This document shows positions 7,281 through 14,800 of a stretch of DNA of 22,985 bases, piece by piece. The notes under the pieces are model-generated. The model worked only from the letters and a program-made list of their open reading frames with translations, did no database searches and was not told the DNA's origin. Position 1 is the first letter of the stretch. Every line of letters starts with the position of its first letter. Made by a program: the position numbers and the translations under genes. The stretch lies in NCBI GenBank assembly GCA_016191985.1, contig JACPVB010000100.1:1-22985 (forward strand), written 5' to 3'. Source of the DNA: Chloroflexota bacterium. GTDB lineage: Bacteria; Chloroflexota; Anaerolineae; Anaerolineales; Villigracilaceae.

Positions 7281-7326
7281 GTGGACTTCAGTCCGCAATT
7301 ATCAGGGCAGGCGGACTAAAGTCGGC
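7281..7326. repeat. Pair of short palindromic repeats with GACTnnAGTC core
   Basis: Two hairpins lie 14 bases apart: GTGGACTtcAGTCCGC (7281-7296) and GCGGACTaaAGTCGGC (7311-7326). Both share the core GACT-NN-AGTC with the hairpin at 13608-13623 inside the activase gene, and the sequence after the second hairpin (GCGCTC) mirrors the GGCGCC context of that copy. They occupy almost the whole spacer between mmdD and mmdC. This looks like a dispersed palindromic element. Confidence 0.6.
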
Positions 7327-7335
7327 GCTCCTGGT

Positions 7336-7680
7336 TCAATGCCTTCTGAAATTTCCTTTTTCAGATCTTTGACTCGTCCGCATCCCCAACTGCCAAGCAG
7401 AGACAATGGCCGTGGGCGGCTCAGGCAGCGGATGCGCAGACGAGAGGTCCTGCTCCGCAAGCGCGATTGCCACCGCGATTGCAGCAGCTTGCAGCTTGTA
7501 CCCTGTTTCAGAAACAGGAACAGGCGCGGGTGAGACAGAGGCGTCGCCTTCGCTGAGCGGAGCGTCTGCTGTAAAAAGAGTCAGCAAGACCATCGTCAAC
7601 CACAGCAAAAGAATCGCGCCAAAGACAAGCCCCATGCCGAGGGCGGTAATTTGGAGGGAGAGTAATAAGTCGGACATCAT
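7336..7680 (-). CDS. mmdD: OadG/MmdD-like small membrane subunit (delta) of methylmalonyl-CoA decarboxylase
   Basis: About 114 residues. One N-terminal membrane helix (LQITALGMGLVFGAILLLWLTM) carries the GMGxVF pattern typical of OadG-family subunits, then a Pro/Ser-rich linker and a hydrophobic Ala-rich stretch (AAAIAVAIALAEQ), ending in a basic tail. These small subunits assemble the complex by anchoring the soluble carboxyltransferase to the membrane pump. Two adjacent ATGs (7678-7680 and 7675-7677) follow AAGGA by 4 and 7 bases, so either may be used; an ATG five codons further upstream has no ribosome site. Its position between mmdA and mmdC is the same as in the Propionigenium modestum mmdADCB operon. 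Confidence 0.8.
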   Translation of the reverse strand: MMSDLLLSLQITALGMGLVFGAILLLWLTMVLLTLFTADAPLSEGDASVSPAPVPVSETGYKLQAAAIAVAIALAEQDLSSAHPLPEPPTAIVSAWQLGMRTSQRSEKGNFRRH

Positions 7681-7687
7681 TTGTTCC

Positions 7688-7709
7688 TTACGCATTACGG
7701 ATTGCGTAA
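7688..7709. repeat. Inverted repeat in the mmdA-mmdD spacer
   Basis: TTACGCA (7688-7694) and TGCGTAA (7703-7709) form a 7-bp stem with an 8-base loop, inside a 52-base spacer made largely of degenerate CGTAAT/ATTACG-like words. One arm overlaps the mmdD ribosome site (AAGGA, leftward), so folding could reduce translation of mmdD. That is inference only. Confidence 0.4.
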
Positions 7710-7731
7710 TAAGTGATGCGTGATTCGTAAA

Positions 7732-9285
7732 TTAGACGGGGATATTTCCATGCTTGCGTGGTGGCGCAGGCGCGTACTTGTCACGGAGTGCAGACAGCGA
7801 TGCAATAATCTTCGGACGCGATTCGCGCGGCTCGATGATGTCGTCCACATAACCAGTGGAAGCGGCGTAATATGGATTATTGAATTTCTCACGATATTCA
7901 TCGGCAAGTTTTTTGCGCTCTGCGGGTGGATTCTTAGACATTTCAATTTGTTTCTTGAACAAAATATTCGCCGCGCCTTCCGCGCCGAGGACCGCGATCT
8001 CAGCGGAAGGCCACGCGTAGGTGACATCCGTTCCGAGATACTTGCTGGACATGACCACATACGCGCCGCCATAGGCCTTGCGTGTGATGATGCAAATTTT
8101 TGGAACGGTCGCTTCGGAATAGGCATACAAAAGTTTTGCGCCGTGACGAATGATGCCGCCATGCTCCTGTGCAATGCCAGGCAAAAAACCTGGCGAATCA
8201 ACGAAGGTGACGAGCGGAATATTGAAGCAATCACACATGCGCACGAAGCGCGTCATTTTATCGGCGGCGTCGATGTCGATTACGCCAGCCATAATGGCAG
8301 GTTCCTGGCCGACGATGCCGACGCTGTGCCCGCCAATGCGCGCAAGACCTACGATGGCATTGCGCGCCCAATCGGCTTGAATTTCAAGGAAGGAATCTTT
8401 GTCGATGATTTTCTCTATCACCTGATGCATGACATATGGCTCGGTGGCATCCAGCGGGATCATTTGGTTTAACTCTTCATCCATGCGGCCAGGTAGGTCC
8501 GTGGGCGCAATGAAAGGCGGATTCTCCACGTTGTTGGATGGCAGATATGAAAGGAAATGCCGCGCCATTTCAAGCGCCGCCATTTCACTTTGCACACTCA
8601 AATGCGCCACACCGCTGACAGAGTTATGCACCGCCGAGCCGCCCAATGACTCGGCGTCAATCACTTCGCCTGTCACAGCTTTAATCACTTCGGGGCCGGT
8701 CAGAAACATGAACGATTGTTTTTCCACCATGATGACCAAATCCGTCAGGGCAGGGGAGTAGGCCGCGCCGCCGGCGCAGGGTCCAAGCATCACGCTGATC
8801 TGCGGAACTACACCGGAGTATTGCGCGTTGCGCCTGAAAATTTCGGCATAGCCACCCATCGAGCGCACGCCTTCCTGAATGCGTGCGCCGCCCGAGTCGA
8901 TCAACGAAATGAACGGCACACCATTGCGGACTGCCAAATCCATCACACGGCAAATTTTATGGCTTTGCATTTCGCTGAGCGTGCCGCCGTAAATTGTAAA
9001 ATCCTGTGAATATAAATAAACTGTCCGCCCGTTGATTTGTCCATAACCTGTGATGACTCCGTCACCGTAAAACTTTTCTTTCAGCAGGCCCAACTCATCG
9101 CCCTGATGTGTGATGAAAGGTTCGATCTCGTTGAACGTGCCAGGGTCAAGCAATGCTTCCACCCGTTCGCGCGCCGTCATCTTGCCTTTGGCCTTTTGTT
9201 TTGCGATCCGCTCTTCGCCGCCGCCTTCAAGGGCTTTGGCGCGCATCTTTCTCAATTCCAAAATTCTGGGATCTTCGTTTGTCAT
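7732..9285 (-). CDS. mmdA: Methylmalonyl-CoA decarboxylase, alpha subunit (carboxyltransferase)
   Basis: 517 residues, the normal length for MmdA and PccB. It moves the carboxyl group from methylmalonyl-CoA to biotin on the mmdC product, giving propionyl-CoA. It has two crotonase-like carboxyltransferase halves: the N-terminal oxyanion-loop region GPCAGGAAYSPALTD (168-182) and the C-terminal RKAYGGAYVVMSSK. The start ATG at 9283-9285 follows AAAGGA by six bases. The three following genes encode the small, biotin and membrane subunits. That context shows it works as a Na+-pumping decarboxylase and not as a biosynthetic carboxylase, since no biotin carboxylase gene is present. Glutaconyl-CoA decarboxylase is the main alternative, but its alpha subunit is longer (about 580-590 residues) and diverged. 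First gene of the operon. Confidence 0.9.
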   Translation of the reverse strand: MTNEDPRILELRKMRAKALEGGGEERIAKQKAKGKMTARERVEALLDPGTFNEIEPFITHQGDELGLLKEKFYGDGVITGYGQINGRTVYLYSQDFTIYGGTLSEMQSHKICRVMDLAVRNGVPFISLIDSGGARIQEGVRSMGGYAEIFRRNAQYSGVVPQISVMLGPCAGGAAYSPALTDLVIMVEKQSFMFLTGPEVIKAVTGEVIDAESLGGSAVHNSVSGVAHLSVQSEMAALEMARHFLSYLPSNNVENPPFIAPTDLPGRMDEELNQMIPLDATEPYVMHQVIEKIIDKDSFLEIQADWARNAIVGLARIGGHSVGIVGQEPAIMAGVIDIDAADKMTRFVRMCDCFNIPLVTFVDSPGFLPGIAQEHGGIIRHGAKLLYAYSEATVPKICIITRKAYGGAYVVMSSKYLGTDVTYAWPSAEIAVLGAEGAANILFKKQIEMSKNPPAERKKLADEYREKFNNPYYAASTGYVDDIIEPRESRPKIIASLSALRDKYAPAPPRKHGNIPV

Positions 9286-9653
9286 ATTAAATCCTTTAGG
9301 TGATAAATTTCACAATTGGAAGTATAGCATTCGATGAAATTATAACCAGTGATGTAGGTCATACAGGAAATAGGACAATGTGCCTCGTCATTGAACCTGG
9401 GTTTGGCTCTGTTTTGGTTTATCTCCCTGTGAGTTGTTTTATTGCCTGCCTCCGAAACAAATCCAAAGGAGCTAATGGACCTCTCCGATAAGTGCTCCCG
9501 CTGCCTCGAACGGGGATTTTTATGACTTTTGCAAGAGGTCTAATATAATTTTTACGCAAAACTACATCGCCCCCTTCATTTCTGACCCTGACGAAATCCT
9601 CGATAACTGCTGTGCTATACTTGATTTATCTTTCCTGTGAAAAGGAATTTACC
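9286..9653. other. Divergent intergenic region (mmd operon / DUF433-DUF5615 pair), no gene seen
   Basis: 368 bases with no convincing coding frame. Leftward, TATAAT at 9344-9339 (minus strand) could serve the mmd operon but lacks a clear -35. Rightward, an extended -10 (TGCTATACT, 9613-9621) lies 32 bases ahead of the DUF433 start, and another TATAAT (9544-9549) lies further up. A 7-bp inverted repeat, GACCTCT (9478-9484) and AGAGGTC (9534-9540), brackets 49 bases. Confidence 0.4.
9613..9621 (+). promoter_or_regulatory. Extended -10 promoter element for the DUF433/DUF5615 pair
   Basis: TGCTATACT fits the extended -10 pattern TGnTATAAT with one change. The expected start near 9628 leaves a short leader holding the AAAGGA ribosome site ahead of ATG 9654. 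No good -35 is seen, which extended -10 promoters do not need. Confidence 0.4.
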
Positions 9654-10019
9654 ATGACTCAACTTTTGCCTGACCTCCAAAATGTATTCAGACGACTTGA
9701 GACTCTCGAAGTGGAACTCAAACATCTTCGACAGGCACTTCTGCCTGCGGAGAGGATTCAGTCGCAGCCTCTTGCCGACCATCCTTATATTGAGAGTGTG
9801 CCTGCCATATTGAGCGGTGAGCCAATCATAAAAGATACCCGCACACCCGTTCGCGCTGTTGTCGAAAGATGGAAGTTCGGCGAGGCGGCAGAGGAAATTG
9901 CGCACAAATTACCTCACCTGCGCCTCGCGCAAATTTTTGACGCTCTTGGCTATTACGATGATCACCGGGATGAGATCGAGAAATATATTGAGTTAAATCG
10001 AGTGCCGGCCGATGACTGA
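9654..10019 (+). CDS. DUF433 antitoxin (VapB45-like)
   Basis: 121 residues from ATG 9654, which follows AAAGGA by eight bases; a longer frame from 9612 has no ribosome site and overlaps the promoter. Residues 1-32 look like a coiled coil (LQNVFRRLETLEVELKHLRQ). Residues about 44-110 are a DUF433 domain: PAILSGEPIIKDTRTPVRAVV, then EEIAHKLPHLRLAQIFDALGYYDDH, which forms a helix-turn-helix-like fold. DUF433 proteins are usually found directly upstream of DUF5615 PIN-like toxins, as here, and probably bind both the toxin and the promoter. The stop overlaps the next gene by 8 bases. The extra coiled coil before the domain may mediate dimerisation. Confidence 0.85.
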   Translation: MTQLLPDLQNVFRRLETLEVELKHLRQALLPAERIQSQPLADHPYIESVPAILSGEPIIKDTRTPVRAVVERWKFGEAAEEIAHKLPHLRLAQIFDALGYYDDHRDEIEKYIELNRVPADD

Positions 10020-10386
10020 ACACGGCGGTGAAGAACCAGCTTCCCTTTACATCCACTTATATTTCGATGAGGATGTTTCAGCGGGCATTGTAAATAATCT
10101 GCGTACGCGCGGCTTCGATGTTTTGTCCTCCCGCGATGCGGATATGCAAAGTAAAACTGACGATGAGCAGATGTTATATGCTGTTTCGCTGCATCGTGCA
10201 ATCGTTACACATAACCGTTCGGATTTTGAGTCGCAGCACCTCAGGTTTTTGGAAAACGGTCTTCGGCATTACGGTGTCATTATTGCCAGGCGGCGTTCAA
10301 AAGATTCGGATGTGGTCGTAAGACTTCTTGCCCTGCTCGATACTGTCACTGCGGAGGAGATGGAAAACCAACTTCGATATATTTAA
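10012..10386 (+). CDS. DUF5615 PIN-like toxin (probable ribonuclease)
   Basis: 124 residues. Motifs of the DUF5615/Mut7-C-like PIN group are present: HLYFDEDVS with Asp19 and Asp21, GFDVLSSRDADMQSKTDDEQ with Asp50/Asp51, and AIVTHNRSDF with Asp71. These acidic residues would bind metal at an RNase active site, and all are present, so the protein looks intact. The start overlaps the DUF433 gene by 8 bases. The first 12 residues extend beyond the usual start of this family just before the first strand, but no later ATG, GTG or TTG fits better. It is expected to be neutralised by the DUF433 partner. The transcript ends at the hairpin at 10405-10440. Confidence 0.85.
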   Translation: MTEHGGEEPASLYIHLYFDEDVSAGIVNNLRTRGFDVLSSRDADMQSKTDDEQMLYAVSLHRAIVTHNRSDFESQHLRFLENGLRHYGVIIARRRSKDSDVVVRLLALLDTVTAEEMENQLRYI

Positions 10387-10404
10387 AATTGATATGAAAT
10401 TCCA

Positions 10405-10440
10405 AAAACTTCCGAGTTCCTGCAAGAGCTCGGAAGTTTT
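10405..10440. terminator. Bidirectional Rho-independent terminator
   Basis: A perfect 12-bp stem, AAAACTTCCGAG (10405-10416) and CTCGGAAGTTTT (10429-10440), with a 12-base loop. T-rich tails are present on both strands (TTTTCATTTT rightward, TTTTTGG leftward). It lies between the convergent DUF5615 and MFS genes and can end both transcripts. Confidence 0.85.
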
Positions 10441-10453
10441 CATTTTACATGAG

Positions 10454-11704
10454 TTATGTTTTCCTCGGGTCTTTTACCAAAAATACCAAAATCCCAACCA
10501 TGGCAATGGATAAGACAGTAGAAATTGAAAATGTGGGCGCAAAACCAGCCGAGTCCACAATCCAGCCGCCGATGATGGGAGCGATGATGGTGGCGGGGGC
10601 GGTGAGGGTCTGCGAGAGGCCGATGTAGATGGGGCGTTCCGCTTCGCTGCCGAAATCCACGGTCATGGTCATGCTGATCGTCCAGAGGGAGACGTTTGCC
10701 ATGCCTGCCAAAATAAAGATGGGATAGAACCACCCGATGGACGTTGCGCCCCATGCCAGCAATGCGCTCAGAAAGGCGGCAACCGCCCCGATGATAAGCA
10801 TGATGCGATGCCCGACCCTGTCACCGACCCAACCCATGCCGATGTTGGCGATGGTCTGCGAGATGGTGAGGGTGGCGGTGAGATAGCCTGCCACAACTTC
10901 GGTCATGTTGAATTCGCGCAGGGCATAGATGATGTAGAACGAGAATCCCATGGTAGCGAATTGGGAGAGCACGCGCACCACGAGAAACCAGTTGAAATTT
11001 TTATCGCGGCGCAGCACTTTCCCGGCGGCGTCCCAGAAGTGAGTCTTTTCTTCGGGAATGAATTTTTCAATGTCTTCCGGTTCGCGCGTCTGTGCGAGGG
11101 CGAACCAGGATAAGGCGAAGAAAATGCTTGCGAGGAAGAAGCAGGCTGCAAAGTCCCAGGGAGAGGCGAGGTAGTCGAGCAGGTATCCCGCTCCAATGGC
11201 AGACATGCTGATGAACAGATTCGCCAATCCAGCTTGCAATCCAAAAAATGTGCCGCGTGTTTCAGGCGGAATGATCTTGGAGATCATGGAGGTCCAAGCA
11301 TTGGCAGTGAAGCCACCGCCCAGGCCCTGCCATGTCAGCAAAAACATGGTGAGGATGAGACCCGTATTCAGGCCGACGAACGGCAATAGGAGAGCTACGA
11401 CTGCAAATCCCAAAAACGGAACGCGCTCATGAATGGTCATCAATATGACGGTGCGTTTGTATTGACGCAGGCGTGAGACGTGACTCGCGGTAAATAATTG
11501 TGGGAACAACCATCCCGCCGAATGGATGGCAGGCACAAGCCCGATGAGGGTGGCGGAGTCGGTCATGGAGGCGACGAAGAGCGGCAGGATGGTGCTGAAC
11601 GAAGCGAAGCCAAGCGCCACGCCAAACAGACTGCCGTCCCACAAGTTAACGGTGAGGTTGTGCTTGAGATTCTCGCGTACTTTCTTTTCTAAAGTTGTAA
11701 GCAT
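10454..11704 (-). CDS. MFS transporter
   Basis: 416 residues from ATG 11702-11704. The frame is open for 62 more codons upstream, but those have no transporter character and would run through the promoter of the divergent activase gene. About 12 hydrophobic helices in two halves are visible, with the charged loop between helices 2 and 3 (ASHVSRLRQYKR) and its counterpart in the second half (GWVGDRVGHRIMLI), the latter a good MFS motif. A cytoplasmic linker (TREPEDIEKFIPEEKTHFWD) separates the halves. The substrate is unknown. No Shine-Dalgarno is seen; TACAAT (minus strand, 11717-11712) lies seven bases ahead of the ATG, so the mRNA may be leaderless. It is divergent from the activase and convergent with the DUF5615 gene. 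Confidence 0.85.
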   Translation of the reverse strand: MLTTLEKKVRENLKHNLTVNLWDGSLFGVALGFASFSTILPLFVASMTDSATLIGLVPAIHSAGWLFPQLFTASHVSRLRQYKRTVILMTIHERVPFLGFAVVALLLPFVGLNTGLILTMFLLTWQGLGGGFTANAWTSMISKIIPPETRGTFFGLQAGLANLFISMSAIGAGYLLDYLASPWDFAACFFLASIFFALSWFALAQTREPEDIEKFIPEEKTHFWDAAGKVLRRDKNFNWFLVVRVLSQFATMGFSFYIIYALREFNMTEVVAGYLTATLTISQTIANIGMGWVGDRVGHRIMLIIGAVAAFLSALLAWGATSIGWFYPIFILAGMANVSLWTISMTMTVDFGSEAERPIYIGLSQTLTAPATIIAPIIGGWIVDSAGFAPTFSISTVLSIAMVGILVFLVKDPRKT

Positions 11705-11711
11705 GGGGTGG

Positions 11712-11717
11712 ATTGTA
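11712..11717 (-). promoter_or_regulatory. Candidate -10 box of the MFS gene
   Basis: TACAAT on the minus strand ends seven bases before the MFS ATG. No ribosome site lies between, so transcription may begin at or next to the start codon. No clear -35 is seen. Confidence 0.3.
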
Positions 11718-11764
11718 CCTAAGAAAAAGTTACTTTTGTTATGCCCGAATGTTACAGCTTGAAG

Positions 11765-11820
11765 TTGACAATCAGGGGATGAAAATTGTAAAATGAAATT
11801 GATAAAAACGAACAATCGTT
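11765..11820 (+). promoter_or_regulatory. Activase promoter with TetR-type operator (same site as at tetR)
   Basis: TTGACA (11765-11770), an 18-base spacer and TAAAAT (11789-11794) form a good sigma-70-type promoter. Just past the expected start site is AACGAACAATCGTT (11807-11820), differing from the perfect palindrome at 16192-16205 only in its two central bases, with the flanks also shared (ATAAAA before, CATTTT after). Promoter spacing and operator placement are the same at both sites. Binding by the TetR product of 16223-16834 is inferred. Confidence 0.7.
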
Positions 11821-11843
11821 CATTTTTGTTGCCAGGAGCGCTT

Positions 11844-14800
11844 ATGCCTGACCTTCGACTTGGAATTGACATTGGCTCGACCACTGCCAAGGTGGTGATT
11901 TTAAATGGGGAGAAGGATGTGCTTTTTTCCTCTTATCGTCGTCACAATGCTGAAACGTTACAAACGTTGCAAACGATGCTCTCTGATGCAAAAGAAAAAC
12001 TTGGCGATGTGAAGGTGGATGTTTTGGTGACCGGCTCGGCGGGGATGGGGGTATGCGAAAGATTCAACCTGCCTTTTATTCAGGAAGTGGTCGCTTCCGC
12101 GGAAGTGGTACGCCAGCTTTATCCCCAGGTAAAAACACTCATCGACATCGGCGGCGAAGATGCGAAGATGATCTTCTTCAAAGATGCCGCCATGCCGGAT
12201 ATTCGAATGAACGGTTCATGCGCAGGGGGAACTGGTGCGTTTATCGACGAAATGTCCAGCCTGTTGAATGTTCCCATCTCCGAACTGGATGCGCTTGCCA
12301 GCAGACACACAACAATTTACCCGATGGCCTCACGCTGTGGGGTGTTTGCAAAAACAGATTTGCAAAATTTATTAAGCCGCGATATTCCGCGTGAGGACAT
12401 TTCCGCTTCGGTTTTCCATGCGGTGGTGTTGCAGACTTTAACGACACTGGCGCGCGGATATTCTCCCAAACCGTTGATCCTGTTCTGCGGCGGACCGCTC
12501 ACATTTTTGCCCGCGTTGAAGAAATCTTTTATGGAAGTCCTGCGCCTCACAGCCGACGATGTGCTGGATGTGGACAACGCGCAATTTCTCCCCGCGATTG
12601 GCGCGGCTCTCGCTACATCATCCACGAGACGAGCATACACGTTCACATCTTTAATGGAGCAGTTGAACAGTGAACAGGGACATGCAACCGCCAATCAAAA
12701 CCGATTGCCTGCGCTGTTCAAAGACCAGGCGGATTATCGGAATTGGGAAGCTGCGCGGATGCGTCACAGAATCGAGCGAGTGGATATTGCCCGGCTCGAT
12801 GGAAAGAATTTATTCCTCGGCGTTGACTCAGGTTCGACCACGACCAAGCTCGTGTTGATCGATGAGCGGGGCAGGGTGGCATTTGAGTATTACGTCAACA
12901 ACAAAGGGGATGCAATTCATGCTGTTCAACAAGGGTTGGCCGAAGTCCATCAACGATTTGCGGAACATGGAAAGACTCCACACATCACGCGCAGTATGGT
13001 CACGGGCTATGGCGAGGACTTGATCCGCGCGGCGTTTGGCCTGGATGAAGGCATGGTGGAAACGCTGGCGCATTTCCGCGCGGCGAAGGCATTTGATAAA
13101 GACGTCAGTTTCATCATGGATATCGGCGGGCAGGATATGAAAGCCATCTTTGTCAAAGATGGCTTCATTCAGGATATAAAAATCAACGAAGCCTGTTCTT
13201 CGGGCTGCGGCTCGTTCATTGAATCCTTTGCGCGCAATATGGGATACACCGCCGCGGATTTTGCAAAGGAAGCCACCCGGGGCGAATCTCCCTGTGACCT
13301 CGGCACACGTTGTACGGTATTTATGAATTCAAAGGTCAAGCAATCGCTGCGTGAAGGCGCTTCGATCAACGATATTTCCGCGGGACTGGCGTATTCGGTC
13401 ATCAAGAATGCACTGCATAAAGTTTTAAAAGTTACGGATATCGATTCGCTGGGCGAGCATATTGTTGTGCAGGGCGGCACATTCCGCAACCCTGCTGTGC
13501 AAAAGGCGCTTGAACACCTTTTGGGGCGCGAGGTGATTTGCCCCGACATGGCCGAGTTGATGGGCGCGTACGGCGCGGCGTTGACCGCGCGAGATCAATT
13601 GAGTGGCGCCGACTTTAGTCGGCATAGTGTAGGATCGACTAACCCACAGGGCTTAGTTGTTACTACAAAAGTTGTGGGGAATTATGCAAAGAAAACCATC
13701 CATTGTCACGGTTGCGAGAATAAATGCGCCGTTACGAAGATGACCTTCCCGAATGGAAATATTTTTTATTCGGGCAATCGCTGTGAAAAAATTTATTCGA
13801 ACGGAGGCAAAGCCGAACGGCGTGGTGTGAACCTGCCTGCCATTAAATATGATCTGCTGTTTGACAGGAAAACGGTTCCCGACTCAACCCCCAGGCTGGT
13901 CGTCGGTATTCCCAGGGTTTTGAATCAGTTTGAGAATTTTCCCTTTTGGAATACGCTGTTGGTGGAAAGCGGAATCAAAGTGCAGCTCTCCTCGCCTTCA
14001 AGTAACGCGCTCTTCCAAAAAGGGACGGGGCACATCATGTCTGATAATTTGTGCTTCCCGGGGAAACTGGTCAGCGGGCATATTATGAATCTGATCGAGA
14101 TGGGGGTGGACCGAATCTTCTTCCCGATGGTTTTCTATGAAGAGAGCGGCTTTAGCGATGCGGCGAACAGTTTTAACTGTCCCGTTGTATCGGGCTATGC
14201 GGACGTGGTGCGGAATGTGATTAATCCAGAAGGGAAATATAAAATCCAACTGGACATGCCCCCGGTCAACTTTAAGGATAAGAAACTGCTGAGGAAGACT
14301 TGTCTCGAATATCTTGCAAGCCTGGGCGTGCCGCATGGCGCTGCAGTCCGGGCGTTGGACAAGGCTCAAGAATCACAGAAGCAGTTCAAAGGTCAGGTGC
14401 GAGGCGTGGCGGCGGAGATTTTGGAAAATGCGAAGGAGGAGGGTCGCCCCGTCATTTTGTTGATGGGACGTCCGTATCACATCGATCCGCTCATCAACCA
14501 TAAAATTCCAGATATCCTGATAAATTTTGGATTGGATGTCATCACCGAAGATTCTGTCCCGCTTGAGGAAGGGCAGACTTTGGATAACCGCCATGTGATG
14601 ACTCAATGGGAATATCTCAATCGTTATTTTCACGCGGCGCGCTGGGCGGGCAAGCAGGACAATATGGAAGTGGTGCAGTTGAATTCATTTGGCTGTGGGC
14701 CCGATCCGTTCATCCTTGATGAGGTCAGCGCGATTTTGGGTGAATATGGAAAAAGCCCAACCGTCATCCGCATCGATGAGATCGAAAGCGTGGGTTCGAC

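Noticed and set aside
7732..9285. Glutaconyl-CoA decarboxylase alpha subunit, suggested by the nearby dehydratase-type activase
   Set aside because: The 517-residue length and motifs fit MmdA/PccB; GcdA is longer and diverged. The activase has its own promoter and a different predicted regulator.
9478..9540. 7-bp inverted repeat bracketing 49 bases, possible insertion-sequence scar
   Set aside because: The arms are short, there is no transposase remnant and no target duplication was seen. It may be chance in a 368-base gap.
11705..11890. 62-codon N-terminal extension of the MFS gene
   Set aside because: It crosses the promoter and operator of the divergent activase gene and has no transporter-like or signal-like sequence. 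The ATG at 11704 is preferred.
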